25,023 nucleotides of DNA, from assembly GCA_025399215.1 (NCBI GenBank), contig MU621335.1, positions 1 to 25,023 of the forward strand, written 5' to 3'. The notes under the pieces are model-generated. The model ran no database searches and was not told the origin of the DNA. It was given only the letters and a program-made list of their open reading frames with translations. This stretch comes from Globomyces pollinis-pini (taxonomy: Eukaryota > Chytridiomycota > Chytridiomycetes > Rhizophydiales > Globomycetaceae). Of this stretch, positions 10,301 through 19,883 are shown one piece after another. Within the stretch, counting starts at the first letter, position 1, and every line of letters starts with the position of its first letter. A program made the translations under genes and the position numbers.

Positions 10301-11912
10301 ACTTTGGTATAGCTTGACAATGCTGATTAGTGAATTTTCGGTTTTGAGGTATGGTAACATCATCAAACATAAAACTCTAAAGGATAAGATTTCAAAAAAA
10401 AAAATATTACTTCATCAGGGTAAAGCGGTTCATAATTGATCAATTCTAACTGTGTCGGATGACGTTGTAATTGATAGACAATGGCATCTAAAATGAACGG
10501 TATTGGATATCGTTTTCCTTGTTTTTCCAATAATGGGATGGTACGAATACCAATATGTTTACAAAATTCTATAATAGTTTCATCAGATACATTTTCAAAA
10601 TGTTGTTTGAAACCTTTGGCAGTTTCTAATGATGCAACACTGGCAAATACAAATTCCTTCAATTCATCTTTAAAATTCACAAAACATAATTTTTGAATAT
10701 CAGCCATTTTCTTGTGTTGTCTATCCAAAGTTTCTTGACGGTTCAAAGGCATTCCAGTAATATCATCAATTTGAAATATAGCATAAAATTGAAGAATTTT
10801 GAATTGTTTTAAAAACAGGCTCGTTTTATAACGATTGTTTTTGGATTTCATTTGTTGATTCAATAGCTGAACTAGTTGACTGTTTGAACATGTTGGAATA
10901 ACCAAATGATCTTGAAATAGAATATTGAAAAAACGTCTGGTTTGTAATTGTGCCAATAAATCAATCAAAAATTCAAGAAATCTTTCACAATACGCTAATG
11001 AATCTGGATCAATTTTTTCACCAATAATGTTATCCATAGTTTGATAAAAAATGATGATCATTTTACTGAGGAATTGATGATCAAATGCTAATTGATTCTT
11101 TACCATTTCTTTACCTAATATAAATAAATCAAGAATAAATACCGGAATTGAGTTTTTTCTGAACACGTTTCCATAATTTAACTCGACTTTCATCTTTGTT
11201 GATTTCAATTTCACGACGTTCATCACAAATATTTGTCCAAATTCCAATAGTAGTTAATTTTAAACATTCAGTACGAACAAAATCAATTTCCAATGATGCA
11301 AATGAATGGATCAAAAAAGTCAACAACATATTACGAATTTTTAAATCTATTTGGTTTTGGTTGAGTGGTAAAATCAATAATTCTAGTAATTTTACAAAGA
11401 ATTTTGAAAATCTTTCAGTATCATTTTCAAATATTGTCCATATTCCAATACTATTTTGTCGAAATTTTTCATTTACAAGTAAAGCAATTGAAAAAATGTG
11501 TTCATTTGTACAGTGATTTGGATCAAAGTGTGGCCATAGATACTATCAAATTAGAACCATTCAAGATTACCAATTCCAGATAATGAGTGAATTCCAAGAG
11601 GATGATTTGTTTTAATGCAAATTGAGATTGTTGTAAATGATTTTTCCAAATATCATCAACGACATTTGATTTGAATTTGATTTTATCATGAACTTTCCAA
11701 TGTTTTGCACAGATCTTTGCCAGTTCACTAGTATCGATTTCAATTATATCTGGGGTAACTTCAGGAGCAATATCATCCTCTTCAGTTTCCATAGTATTTA
11801 CTAGTTTATTGGATTCATCTAGTTCTTCTTGATCATTTTCAAGATCTACATCCATAGATTCAAGTTCTTCTAATGTCGGTTCTTGTGGAGCAAAAAATCC
11901 AAGATCTTCCAT
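7327..11912 (-). CDS. AQR: Intron-binding spliceosomal helicase Aquarius (fungal Cwf11 type)
   Basis: Eight exons joined by seven introns: 11543-11570, 11115-11142, 10377-10410, 10067-10100, 9351-9377, 9088-9117 and 7820-7850 (27-34 nt each). The spliced frame is open for 1457 residues, against about 1485 in human AQR. Landmarks match AQR throughout: EFTHYLELYLW and MLLTFLIHSFASLE in the N-terminal ARM-like region, LPKLNIQFLTFHDYLLRNF before the beta-barrel domain, FTKAQIEAIRSG, Walker A GPPGTGKT (about 898-905), EEAGQ as motif II (about 1138), GDHHQLPP, NLGEAEYVVATYMYM, ILTTYNGQK, VDQFQGQQADYILLSLVRT and RRLIVALSRARLG. It is an SF1 RNA helicase that binds introns upstream of the branch site in the catalytic spliceosome. 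Motif II has Gly where the usual form is EEAAQ. The acidic N-terminus (residues ~14-65) is poorly conserved. The gene is intact. Confidence 0.96.
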
Positions 11913-11967
11913 TATTGAAATGTTTAGAGAAAAAAATTATAAAATTCTCAAAGTTCAATCCCTCAAT

Positions 11968-12043
11968 TGAATGACTTGATCCTCACTATTCCCATGCAAA
12001 GAACATGAATGACTTGATCCTCACTATTCACATACAAAGTTTT
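11968..12043. repeat. 38-bp tandem duplication
   Basis: Two head-to-tail units start at 11968 and 12006 (period 38). The first 24 bases of each unit are identical (TGAATGACTTGATCCTCACT plus four more), after which they differ at a few positions. They lie upstream of the helicase start at 11912. Confidence 0.85.
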
Positions 12044-12175
12044 TTTAAGAAGGAAATTTAGGATTTAAAAAAAGTTTATTGAAATGCACTAATAAAAAAA
12101 TTAGAGATTTGAAAGATCACAATATTGACACACTTTCGAATATACAATCAATCTAAAACATAAATTATATGGTAA

Positions 12176-12952
12176 TCAAACAACTTCCACAAATTGTTCT
12201 GATTGTAAATGATTGGTTGTGGTATCCACTTTAATGTTACATGTCTTTGGTATAGGAACTTCAGCTACAAGTGTAGAATCAAGTGTCTCTTCAGAATTCG
12301 TTGAATTGGTACGAGAAGCAGAGAGTAAACTAATGGTTTCATGATTATCCTTTGAAAATCGACTATTAGGACTTAATAATTCATCCACACGATCATCAGC
12401 ATCAAATATAATCTCTTGAACGGTATCAGCAAATTTAATTCTACAAATCTTTTCAATATCATTTGATTTAGTAGTAGTTGATCGAATCAAAATTCCTTGA
12501 ACGTTTGGTGGATTCACATAAACGGGTTCTTTTTTAAAACGATTTTTTAAAGATTTCCAATTAGATTTCCAAAAATGAGTCCAATAAGAATCTACAGTTG
12601 AACGTTGTTGATTTTTAGCATCTATCCAAGATTGTAATGAATCCTCATTTTCTTTAATAGTTTTCAATACTTTATCTCTTGAATTTGAATAATATTTTAA
12701 TTTCATATTGATAGCAAATTGACGGTCTTGTTGAGTTGGAAATGTAATATCACCTAAATCAAGACAATTTTGATTTAATTTCAATTTTTCTAATTTCTTG
12801 ATTGAAAGGTTTATATTCTTTAGTTCCAATTTATCAAAGTGTCTTGCTAACCTGGATTCCAATTCATAACCTTGTGTTCGATCCAAGTCTGACTTCCACT
12901 GATTAAACCTTTCTTTTACCGTCTTTGGTTTCTTAAAATGATGAGTTGGCAT
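12176..12952 (-). CDS. Basic orphan protein with RVxF-like motif
   Basis: Single exon, 258 residues, starting MPTHHFKKPK. The N-terminal half is rich in Lys, Asn and Leu and probably helical (about 15-115), with an aromatic patch SYWTHFWKSNWKSLKNRF at about 122-139. RIKFADTVQEIIFD at 171-184 fits the RVxF docking consensus for protein phosphatase 1 (RIKF) followed by the FAD seen in several PP1 regulatory subunits. The rest is Ser/Thr-rich and probably disordered. I do not recognise a family. A role as a PP1 regulator is only an inference from the short motif. No intron is needed. It sits 263 bases upstream of the helicase gene on the same strand. Confidence 0.72.
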   Translation of the reverse strand: MPTHHFKKPKTVKERFNQWKSDLDRTQGYELESRLARHFDKLELKNINLSIKKLEKLKLNQNCLDLGDITFPTQQDRQFAINMKLKYYSNSRDKVLKTIKENEDSLQSWIDAKNQQRSTVDSYWTHFWKSNWKSLKNRFKKEPVYVNPPNVQGILIRSTTTKSNDIEKICRIKFADTVQEIIFDADDRVDELLSPNSRFSKDNHETISLLSASRTNSTNSEETLDSTLVAEVPIPKTCNIKVDTTTNHLQSEQFVEVV

Positions 12953-13312
12953 ATTTTGTATTGGGTAAAAACTTTTAGTTTATAATTCAAACTGAAACGT
13001 TATGTTGTCATCAAGTCACACACTCTCCGCCTCAAGAATGGAAAACTCCTCAATTTCACAGGCAAGTGTGAAATTGATAGTCATGGCGGGTGGTGTGTTG
13101 ATGGAGGTCATGGCGGTGTGTTGGGTTGATGTCGTAGTCGAAATCGCCATTCAATGATTATCGGTTTCTTATGCAACTTTGAACATGTGTTCAGTGACGT
13201 GGAATTAACAAATACTTTTGTTAAAATGGAATCAAATAATAGAAGATTTTGATTTTTATTATTCAAGTGAGCAAAATACGAAAATGATAGACTATATGTA
13301 AAAATAAAGCAT
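12953..13312. other. intergenic between NOP56 3' end and orphan gene start
   Basis: It contains the promoter of the gene at 12952 and the NOP56 3' UTR. A G/T-rich stretch with repeated GGCGGGTGGTGTG/GGCGGTGTGTTGG words lies at 13084-13127. No coding or RNA feature is supported. Confidence 0.4.
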
Positions 13313-15008
13313 CTATTCAGCCTTTGATTTCTTCTTCTTCTTCTTCTTTTCTGGTGATTCAACTGCAGAGTCTGATTTAGACTTCTTGGCCTTCTTCTCT
13401 GACTTTGGAGTTTCTTCAGTCTTTTCTGATTTCTCCTTCTTTGGAGTCACTAAAAATTAAAAAGCTATATTTCTTTACCAGTCACCACTTCAGTATCTTT
13501 TGACTTTTTCTTTGACTTTTTCTTGTCAGATTTGGTTGAGCTTGGGACTTCTTCTTCTGATTTACGTTTCTTTGGAGTTACAACTAGATCATTAGAAATG
13601 GTTAGTATACCTTCAGGAACAACTTCATCCTCTTCATCGTCATCGTCAATTTCCATGTCAATACCAATTTCTTTCATAGCTTGGCTCATGACTTCAGAAT
13701 TCTTTCGTGGAACAATTCCTTCTTCGTAGAACTTTAAACGTTCTTCAACTTGTTCACGAAGTAATTCTCCAAACTTGCTTGTTGGGTTGTCAATGAAACA
13801 ATCAATACGAGAAGCGATAGAGACCTTGTTAGCAAGTACACGGGAAATTCTTCCTTTGTTCTTTTGGCCTGCACGACCAATAAAGGTAGAGTGATAAATG
13901 AGACCGTACTTTGGGGTGTTTCCACGAGTCTTGAGTGCTCTGAACAATGCTTTTTCGGCACCCAAAATTTGAACAGTAGAAGCAGGATACTTTGCCAAGT
14001 TGGTCAAAGAACCAGCATGAGAAATCAAACGAGCACCAACAATTTCACCAATGAGAGCAGACAAGTTAGGAGCGACTGCGTGCATTTTGTTTACCAAGTA
14101 ACCATACAAGGATTTACGATAATCTGTTAATGAGATGACACGATCAGCAAAGCTTAACACGTTAATCATATCAATTTCAGAAATATCAGTTCCCATAGAA
14201 GCTCTGGCAGCATCCAAGATTTGTTTTGCAGTGATAGCATCACCAGTGATGGCTTCCAATTCTTCTAATTGATCGGCAACTAAATCCGATTTGTTTTTGA
14301 TGAATTTTACTAATTGAGCGTAAATAGCATTATCAGTAATAATTTTCACCAATTCAGGAAAGTGCCATCCGTACCATTCTCTACCACTTTAGCTTGATTA
14401 AAATTACCTGACTCTCATTGAAAAGGTATTCACGTCTTTATCTAATTGATCGAGTAAACAAATGGATTGAGTAATCATATTATCCACACGATTGACATTA
14501 AACTTTACTTTTGAACGAGAATAAGCATGACCTAAACCTAATTGAGCACGAGAGATATCTCCATCTTTCAATTGTTTCAATAATTTATCAGCATGGAAAC
14601 GAATTCCACGAATCAATTCACGAACAGTATCATTTACTTGACAATCATAACCTAAACCGTCTTTAATGGAACCACCTAAATTTGATTCACCGACCCCGAG
14701 TATAACTTTTGATTTTTTACCAGCCTTTGCCAAATTCATTTCCAAGAATGCTTTTAAATGAGCATTCATGATACCTTCTGAGACATCATTAGCATTTTCT
14801 AGAGCGTGAGCGGCAGAACGAAAAGGAGCGAAAGAGATTAATTTGACCATTTTTGAGAATTTTGAGATATCAGTTACAGATTTTTGTAATTGTTCTAATT
14901 CCTGTGATATTTCATCTGATTGAATTCTTTCGAACAAAGTGTATCCGGTAGCTAATTCAACTAGGATGAACAAGGACTAAACATTATTATTGTTTTTTTT
15001 TTTACCAT
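13313..15008 (-). CDS. NOP56: Nucleolar protein NOP56, box C/D snoRNP core
   Basis: Four exons: the ATG alone (15008-15006), 14976-14408, 14380-13479 and 13449-13313, with introns 14977-15005 (29 nt), 14381-14407 (27 nt) and 13450-13478 (29 nt). The product is 536 residues. The N-terminal NOP5NT-type domain starts [19 protein letters not shown] coiled-coil/NOSIC region contains [20 protein letters not shown] and [20 protein letters not shown], the latter reconstructed across the second intron. The Nop domain includes [20 protein letters not shown] and [20 protein letters not shown]. The tail is acidic then Lys-rich (KKKSKKKSK), as in other NOP56 proteins. It binds the C/D guide RNA with fibrillarin and Snu13 and is needed for rRNA 2'-O-methylation and early ribosome assembly. 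It is closer to NOP56 than to the paralogue NOP58 in the FSMRVREWYG block. Divergently transcribed from chorismate mutase. Confidence 0.96.
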
Positions 15009-15095
15009 TTTGAAATTGATAAAAAAAAAGAAAAAATACCAATCCAAAATAACCCTAGGAGGGTTGAATAGTCCATTTCAACCTTTTTTAAAAAA
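15009..15095. promoter_or_regulatory. 87-bp divergent promoter of NOP56 and chorismate mutase
   Basis: Only 87 bases separate the two start codons, so both promoters and 5' leaders must lie here or overlap the genes. Two small inverted repeats sit inside: AACCCT (15051-15056) with AGGGTT (15060-15065), and GGTTGAA (15062-15068) with TTCAACC (15077-15083). AACCCTA is the telobox word, often seen upstream of ribosome-biogenesis genes in fungi and plants. Poly-A tracts flank the site. Confidence 0.55.
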
Positions 15096-16000
15096 ATGAA
15101 TTTTAGTGATGGAATTACTCTACCTAGAATTAGGAATGAATTAGTCCGATTAGAAGATTCTATCATTTTCGGTAACTGGTATCTCTAATCATAAAGGTTC
15201 TTTTTAAAAAAAAAAACTAATCTTAGGTTTAATTGAACGTTCTCAATTCGCTACTAATAATCCTATTTATATCAAAAATCATTTTAAAGAAATTAAAGAT
15301 ACTTTCTTATTATACTTCTTACATCAAGTAGAATGTGTTCATTCAAAAGTAAGACGTTATTCAAGTCCTGATGAATACCCTTTCACTTCTCCATTAAATG
15401 ATCCAGTATTACCAGAATTACCTTTTCCACCTATACTAGCTCCAAATAACGTAAACGTAAACAATGATATTCTAGATACATACATTCAAAGTATCGTACC
15501 TGCTATTTGTAAGGAGGGTATCGATCATAATTATGGTTCAGCTGCTACAAAAGATGTTGAAGTATTACAAACTTTATCAAGAAGAATTCATTTTGGTACA
15601 GAACACTCTTTTAATATTAGGAAAGTTTGTAGCTGAAGCTAAATTTAACGACCCTAAACTTCATGATAAATACGTGGATCTAATTAGGGCAAAAGACCGT
15701 GATGGCATCATGGAATTATTAACAAACAGAGCAGTTGAAGAGAAATTACTCCGAAGGTTGAAAAAAAAGGCTTTAATTTATGGAATGGAGGTATCATACT
15801 CTTTTCTAATAATCCAGATTGATGATCAAAACGAAACTGCAGACGGAGATGGTGGTTCTATGCCGCATCTAAGATTGGTACCTAGTACTGTAGCATCTAT
15901 TTATGAACAATTTGTCATTCCTTTAACAAAGGTGGTGGAAGTTGAATATCTTTTACAAAGATTAGATACCGATTTTGTTTCCTATCCAATGCCGAAATAA
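15096..16000 (+). CDS. ARO7: Chorismate mutase, yeast-type allosteric AroQ
   Basis: Exons 15096-15171, 15227-15595, 15621-15790 and 15818-16000, with introns of 55, 25 and 27 nt. The product is 265 residues (yeast Aro7: 256). The 27-nt third intron is a multiple of three and stop-free; leaving it in adds nine residues (SYSFLI-like) absent from yeast, so it is probably spliced. The enzyme (EC 5.4.99.5) converts chorismate to prephenate for Phe and Tyr synthesis. Conserved active-site segments by alignment with remembered yeast Aro7: IRNELVRLEDSIIF (Arg16), SRRIHFGKFVAEAK (Arg157, Lys168; across the second intron), NRAVEEKLL (Asn194, Glu198) and KVVEVEYLLQRL (Glu246). Effector-site segments HSKVRRYSSPDE and NYGSAATKD (Arg75, Arg76, Gly141, Ser142) are present. 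The position of the yeast switch residue Thr226 is Val here. Confidence 0.94.
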
Positions 16001-16251
16001 ATAAGAACTTACAATGTTGAATAATTCGTACCGCTACTAAGTATATGAAGTTAAGTAGACGTTGTTGATAAGTGTTTTATTGTAGCAGTTCAATCGTTGG
16101 GATTATTTCAGTGCCATATAGAGTCCCATTAACATTTCCATTTTTAGAATTGGATAGTTTCCTGTGGTATTTCTCTTAAGATCACCTAAATACAGTGTAA
16201 TTGTACACCTGAAGTGCCACATCAGGTTTTTCGTTTCCTCAAATACTGAAC

Positions 16252-17439
16252 ATGTTCTGGATTACTTCAAAACCATACTCTTTTCCTCCTACCAACATTC
16301 AAAATCTTCCTATTGAAATTCTTTATCAAATAGCCGCTTGGTGCTGCCCAAAAGATATCACTCAGTTTTCAATGGCTTCTAAACTCTTTTCACCCATAAG
16401 AAATGAACTGTTTGCGAAAAGTAAAACATTAATCATTCAAAATGGAATTAATCTGGATGAGATTCCCGATTTAATCAAAAACAATATTCAATCTATAAAA
16501 GTTACGAAACGAAACTTTAACTACACTGATTTAAAAATATTCAAAAATCTGATACATCTTTACCTCCATTCGAATCGAATAGATGATGTTTCTCCATTGT
16601 TATATTTGATCAAACTTGAAAAACTTTACCTTTGTTCAAATCGGATTGATGATGTTTCTCAATTACCATCTCTAATTAACCTTAGTGTTCTTAATCTCTA
16701 TTCAAATAACATTGCTGATATTTCCCCATTAAAATCATTAGTGAACCTTAAAGAACTTTCTCTTGGATCGAATGCAATAAGTGATATTTCTCCAGTGGAA
16801 TCTTTGATCAACCTTCAAAAACTTTATATCGGTTCGAATCAAATAGTAGATATTACAGCATTGGCACCTTTAACTAAACTTCAGGAACTTTCTCTAGAAG
16901 AAAATGAAATTGATGATATATATCCATTGGCATCGTTAATCAACCTTAGAGAACTCTTTCTCTATCAAAATGAAATAATTGATGTTGAACCTTTGAGAAA
17001 TTTAGTTAACCTAAATCATCTTTATCTTAGTTCCAACTTAATTGTCGATATTTCTCCTTTGACATCATTAGTCAACCTTGTAGAACTTTGTTTGGAAGGG
17101 AATCAAATAATGGATATTTCTTCATTCAAATCTTCAACCTTTAACCCATATGTTCTTTTTCTCGACTCCAATTCAATTGTTGATATTTCTCCATTAGAAT
17201 CTTTAAAGAATCTTCAATTTCTTCATCTCAGCTCAAATCAAATTGTTGATATTTCTCCACTAACATATTTAAATTACCTTGAAACTCTAATTCTACAGAA
17301 TAATCAAATTGTTGATGTATCACCATTGGCATCTTTGAAATACCTGAAAACTCTTGATATCCGTTCGAATCAAATTGCTGATATCTCTTCATTGACATCA
17401 GTGAACATTATTGAACTTTTGCATGATACGAATAGTTGA
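16252..17439 (+). CDS. F-box-like protein with SDS22/internalin-type leucine-rich repeats
   Basis: Single exon, 395 residues. The N-terminus (about 17-60) has an F-box-like pattern (NLPIEILYQIAAWC, then DITQFSMASKLFSPI). From about residue 100 there are 13 nearly perfect 22-residue repeats of the form NLxxLxLxSNxIxDISPLxSL, plus a short degenerate last unit ending HDTNS. Consensus positions and the DISPL segment are those of the SDS22-like class, shared by internalins and many eukaryotic repeat proteins. One unit (near residue 300) is 23 residues. No signal peptide or membrane segment follows, so it is probably cytoplasmic, possibly a substrate-recognition subunit of an SCF ubiquitin ligase (inference). 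The repeat array is strongly regular at DNA level (66-bp period), suggesting recent repeat amplification. Confidence 0.85.
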   Translation: MFWITSKPYSFPPTNIQNLPIEILYQIAAWCCPKDITQFSMASKLFSPIRNELFAKSKTLIIQNGINLDEIPDLIKNNIQSIKVTKRNFNYTDLKIFKNLIHLYLHSNRIDDVSPLLYLIKLEKLYLCSNRIDDVSQLPSLINLSVLNLYSNNIADISPLKSLVNLKELSLGSNAISDISPVESLINLQKLYIGSNQIVDITALAPLTKLQELSLEENEIDDIYPLASLINLRELFLYQNEIIDVEPLRNLVNLNHLYLSSNLIVDISPLTSLVNLVELCLEGNQIMDISSFKSSTFNPYVLFLDSNSIVDISPLESLKNLQFLHLSSNQIVDISPLTYLNYLETLILQNNQIVDVSPLASLKYLKTLDIRSNQIADISSLTSVNIIELLHDTNS

Positions 17440-17958
17440 CGTGTATTAGTGGCCACGTTCAATTGTCCTAATTATTCTTCTCTATTTAAACGAAAGTTAT
17501 ATACCTCTAGTATGTGCTAGTAGTATTAGTTCTTACTCCATTAGTAATCTTAATATATGGCAACTTCACCATATAAAATTCTGCCCTATTCAAGTAGGCT
17601 ATGTAAGAAATAAGAATATCTAACGTCTAATCGTGAGTTGAGGCATTACTGGCTCCACGGACAAATGCAAAATCACAATTTACATAACCAGTTCTTCGTT
17701 AAATGTAAATTTTTGATTGGACCAAAATCTCCAAACTATATCATTAGATTCTTCATGAATGTTTTTTCTTGAACTAGTTGACTTTAAGTAAGTGTTACTT
17801 GAATGCAATTTTTACAAATTCAATTGAGAGACGTTTAATAAACTATTATCATTGAGCTATTAAACAAGGAATGATTTCATTGTTAATGTAAATGGTTCTT
17901 ATAGTGACATCAACAGTGCAATTGTCTTCAAATTTTCCTCATCAAAAATACTTTCAAA
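17440..17958. other. intergenic, AP-2 sigma promoter side
   Basis: AT-rich spacer after the repeat protein. I see no open frame with splice support and no RNA gene. The part just before 17959 should hold the AP-2 sigma promoter. Confidence 0.4.
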
Positions 17959-18475
17959 ATGGTAAACAAAACATCAAAATTTAACATTACCAGATTCGAT
18001 ATATTCTAGTTCAAAACCGACAAGGAAAAACAAGACTATCTAAATGGTATAACCATCTAGAAGAAGATGAAAAACTAAAACTCAAATCAGAAATTCATAA
18101 ACTAGTAGCATCTAGAGATGCCAAAAACCATTCAAACTTTGTTGAATTTCGAAATCATAAAATCATCTATCGAAGATATGCTGGTCTTTACTTTTGTTTT
18201 TGTGTCGATACTAATGATAATGAATTAGCATATTTGGAATCCATTCATTTCTTTGTTGAAATTTTAGATACATTTTTTAAAAATGTTTGTGAATTAGATT
18301 TGGTTTTTAATGTTTGTATTTAATTCTATTCATTCATAGTTTTATCGAGTTTATGCAATTTTAGATGAACTTTACTTGGGTGGAGAGATACAAGAAATTA
18401 GGTTTGTTTCTTTATATTCATTTTAGTAAATCTGTGGTATTGAAGAGATTAGAAATGTTTGAAAAATTGGACTAA
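17959..18475 (+). CDS. AP2S1: AP-2 clathrin adaptor small subunit sigma
   Basis: Four exons, 17959-17961 (ATG only), 17994-18311, 18340-18401 and 18427-18475, with introns of 32, 28 and 25 nt. The spliced product is 143 residues (human AP2S1: 142). It starts [20 protein letters not shown] and contains [39 protein letters not shown] (across the second intron) and [17 protein letters not shown] (across the third). These are the conserved blocks of the AP-2 sigma longin fold. It is part of the AP-2 core that recruits clathrin and binds dileucine cargo signals at the plasma membrane. It is easy to miss because the start codon stands alone and the exons are short. Intact. Confidence 0.95.
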
Positions 18476-19074
18476 TGTCAATGTCGTATCACTTCGTTTG
18501 ATTGTAATATACTCTAAGCTATTAAATTTTGAACCCATTCATATTAGACTATGAATATAGCATTCATTTTGAAGAATTCAGAATATTTCAATTATAATAC
18601 TATTAACATAAATACATAATTTTTTACAACTCTATCTATCCTAGAGTATCTTCAAAACTCTCACTTACAGTCAAATATTATATATCACTAACAACAACTT
18701 CAACTCATTTCTGGTGAATGAAATACGCGCTCCCACCATCGTCAGATTAGATCAAAATTAAAGTATAACAATTTTTTAGTCTCATATTTACTCACATCAA
18801 TAATCCCACGCAACCCTAATATAAGCCAGATAAATAATGACTTTCAATCGTATCATTCTAAATATGGCGAATTTTAACTACTTTCAGAGCATACATTCAC
18901 GCTATTCAGAGAGAGCTTAGTCTTCCAGGTATATGATATCATTGTGAGCCAGATAGATTTTGCGAGCAATCTCTGGATACGTGTAACTTTTAGTATTCAA
19001 CGTTCTAAAACCCCTGTTCCATCAGAAACTGGGCAAAACCAACATGACATTCAAGAGATTCAAGATTCTGGATA
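18476..19074. other. intergenic before the decayed copy
   Basis: No gene recognised. The last ~130 bases (from about 18944) read open into the decayed copy at 19121 and could be the remnant of its upstream exon, but the matching part of the intact gene lies outside the window, so this cannot be tested here. Confidence 0.35.
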
Positions 19075-19136
19075 TAGTTTTAGTCTCCATCCCGTCCTTC
19101 TCTGTTCCTTGTCTGACGGGATGAAGACTAAAACTA
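19075..19136. repeat. 22-bp inverted repeat (hairpin)
   Basis: Arms 19075-19096 and 19115-19136 pair over 22 bases with one mismatch (TAGTTTTAGTCT.CATCCCGTC), separated by an 18-base pyrimidine-rich loop. It overlaps the start of the decayed gene copy. Confidence 0.9.
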
Positions 19137-19445
19137 CTACTGTTACTATATCTAACATTTAGATTGGAGCGATTAAATCATTGGTACCAAGTCCTCCCTC
19201 ACCTTTAACCCTTCCACTATCCGGCCGATGATTTGTCTCTCACTGGTATATCAGCTTCAGTCTATACGATCTGAGCTCGATATAGACATCAAACTCTTAC
19301 CAACTGTTAGTGGGGTGGACTTTCATTTACTCTTGTTTGCCCAAAATTATAGATACTTGGATTACCTTTCCTTTTTAAATAAAATCATTTCTTTTCCTGA
19401 TATTCTTGAATGCGATCAAGTATAATAGGACTTATAATGTAGTAC
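19121..19445 (+). pseudogene. Decayed copy of the gene at 1-307
   Basis: It aligns with 12-425 of the window. The intron region keeps its 26-nt length and CTATATCTAAC branch segment (19141-19156), but the donor GT is now CT. The downstream exon begins ATTGGAGCGATTA like ATTGGAGCAATTA at 51. It then diverges, lacks about 85 bases corresponding to roughly 138-222 (including the PPxY codons), and resumes with GATGATTTGTCTCT and ATAGACATCAAACTCTTACC. Similarity runs into the 3' flank (CTTATAATG.AGTAC). The deletion is not a multiple of three and in-frame stops appear, so it cannot encode the same tail. Confidence 0.85.
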
Positions 19446-19883
19446 CGTACACGGTAAATATTCAGTACTAGAGAGTATTGACCAATTGGGCAAAAATACA
19501 AATTGTTATAGTAGCCCACTCACAATCATTACGCTTCATGATTGGTCGTCATGAAGGTTAAATGAATGTTTGATTGTTTAAAAGATTCTTTATTGAGATT
19601 CAAACTATAACTTTTACGTCGCATTGACACTATAAAAACATGACAAAAAACATAAATAATGAGGTTATTGCCCCATCAGCTTCACTGGTATATAAAATGC
19701 GTCAATAGCAGTTTTCTTGGTCTACAATTACCACTACATTGGCGAAAAAGTCAAATTATCTGAGATAGCAATCTGTGTTTTAAGTGTGAATTATTAAGAG
19801 TATTTTGTGCCAGACTACTACTTTATGCGTTAGATCCCATTCTTGTAAACATTTAAAATGTACAGCAATTTTATTCCACAAAT
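19446..19883. other. intergenic, nuclease-like gene 3' flank
   Basis: AT-rich. It contains a perfect 8-bp-arm inverted repeat (CTTCATGA 19534-19541 and TCATGAAG 19549-19556). No gene is recognised. Confidence 0.4.

Noticed and set aside
13450..15005. Intron-encoded snoRNAs in NOP56, as in vertebrates
   Set aside because: All three introns are 27-29 nt, too short to hold a snoRNA.
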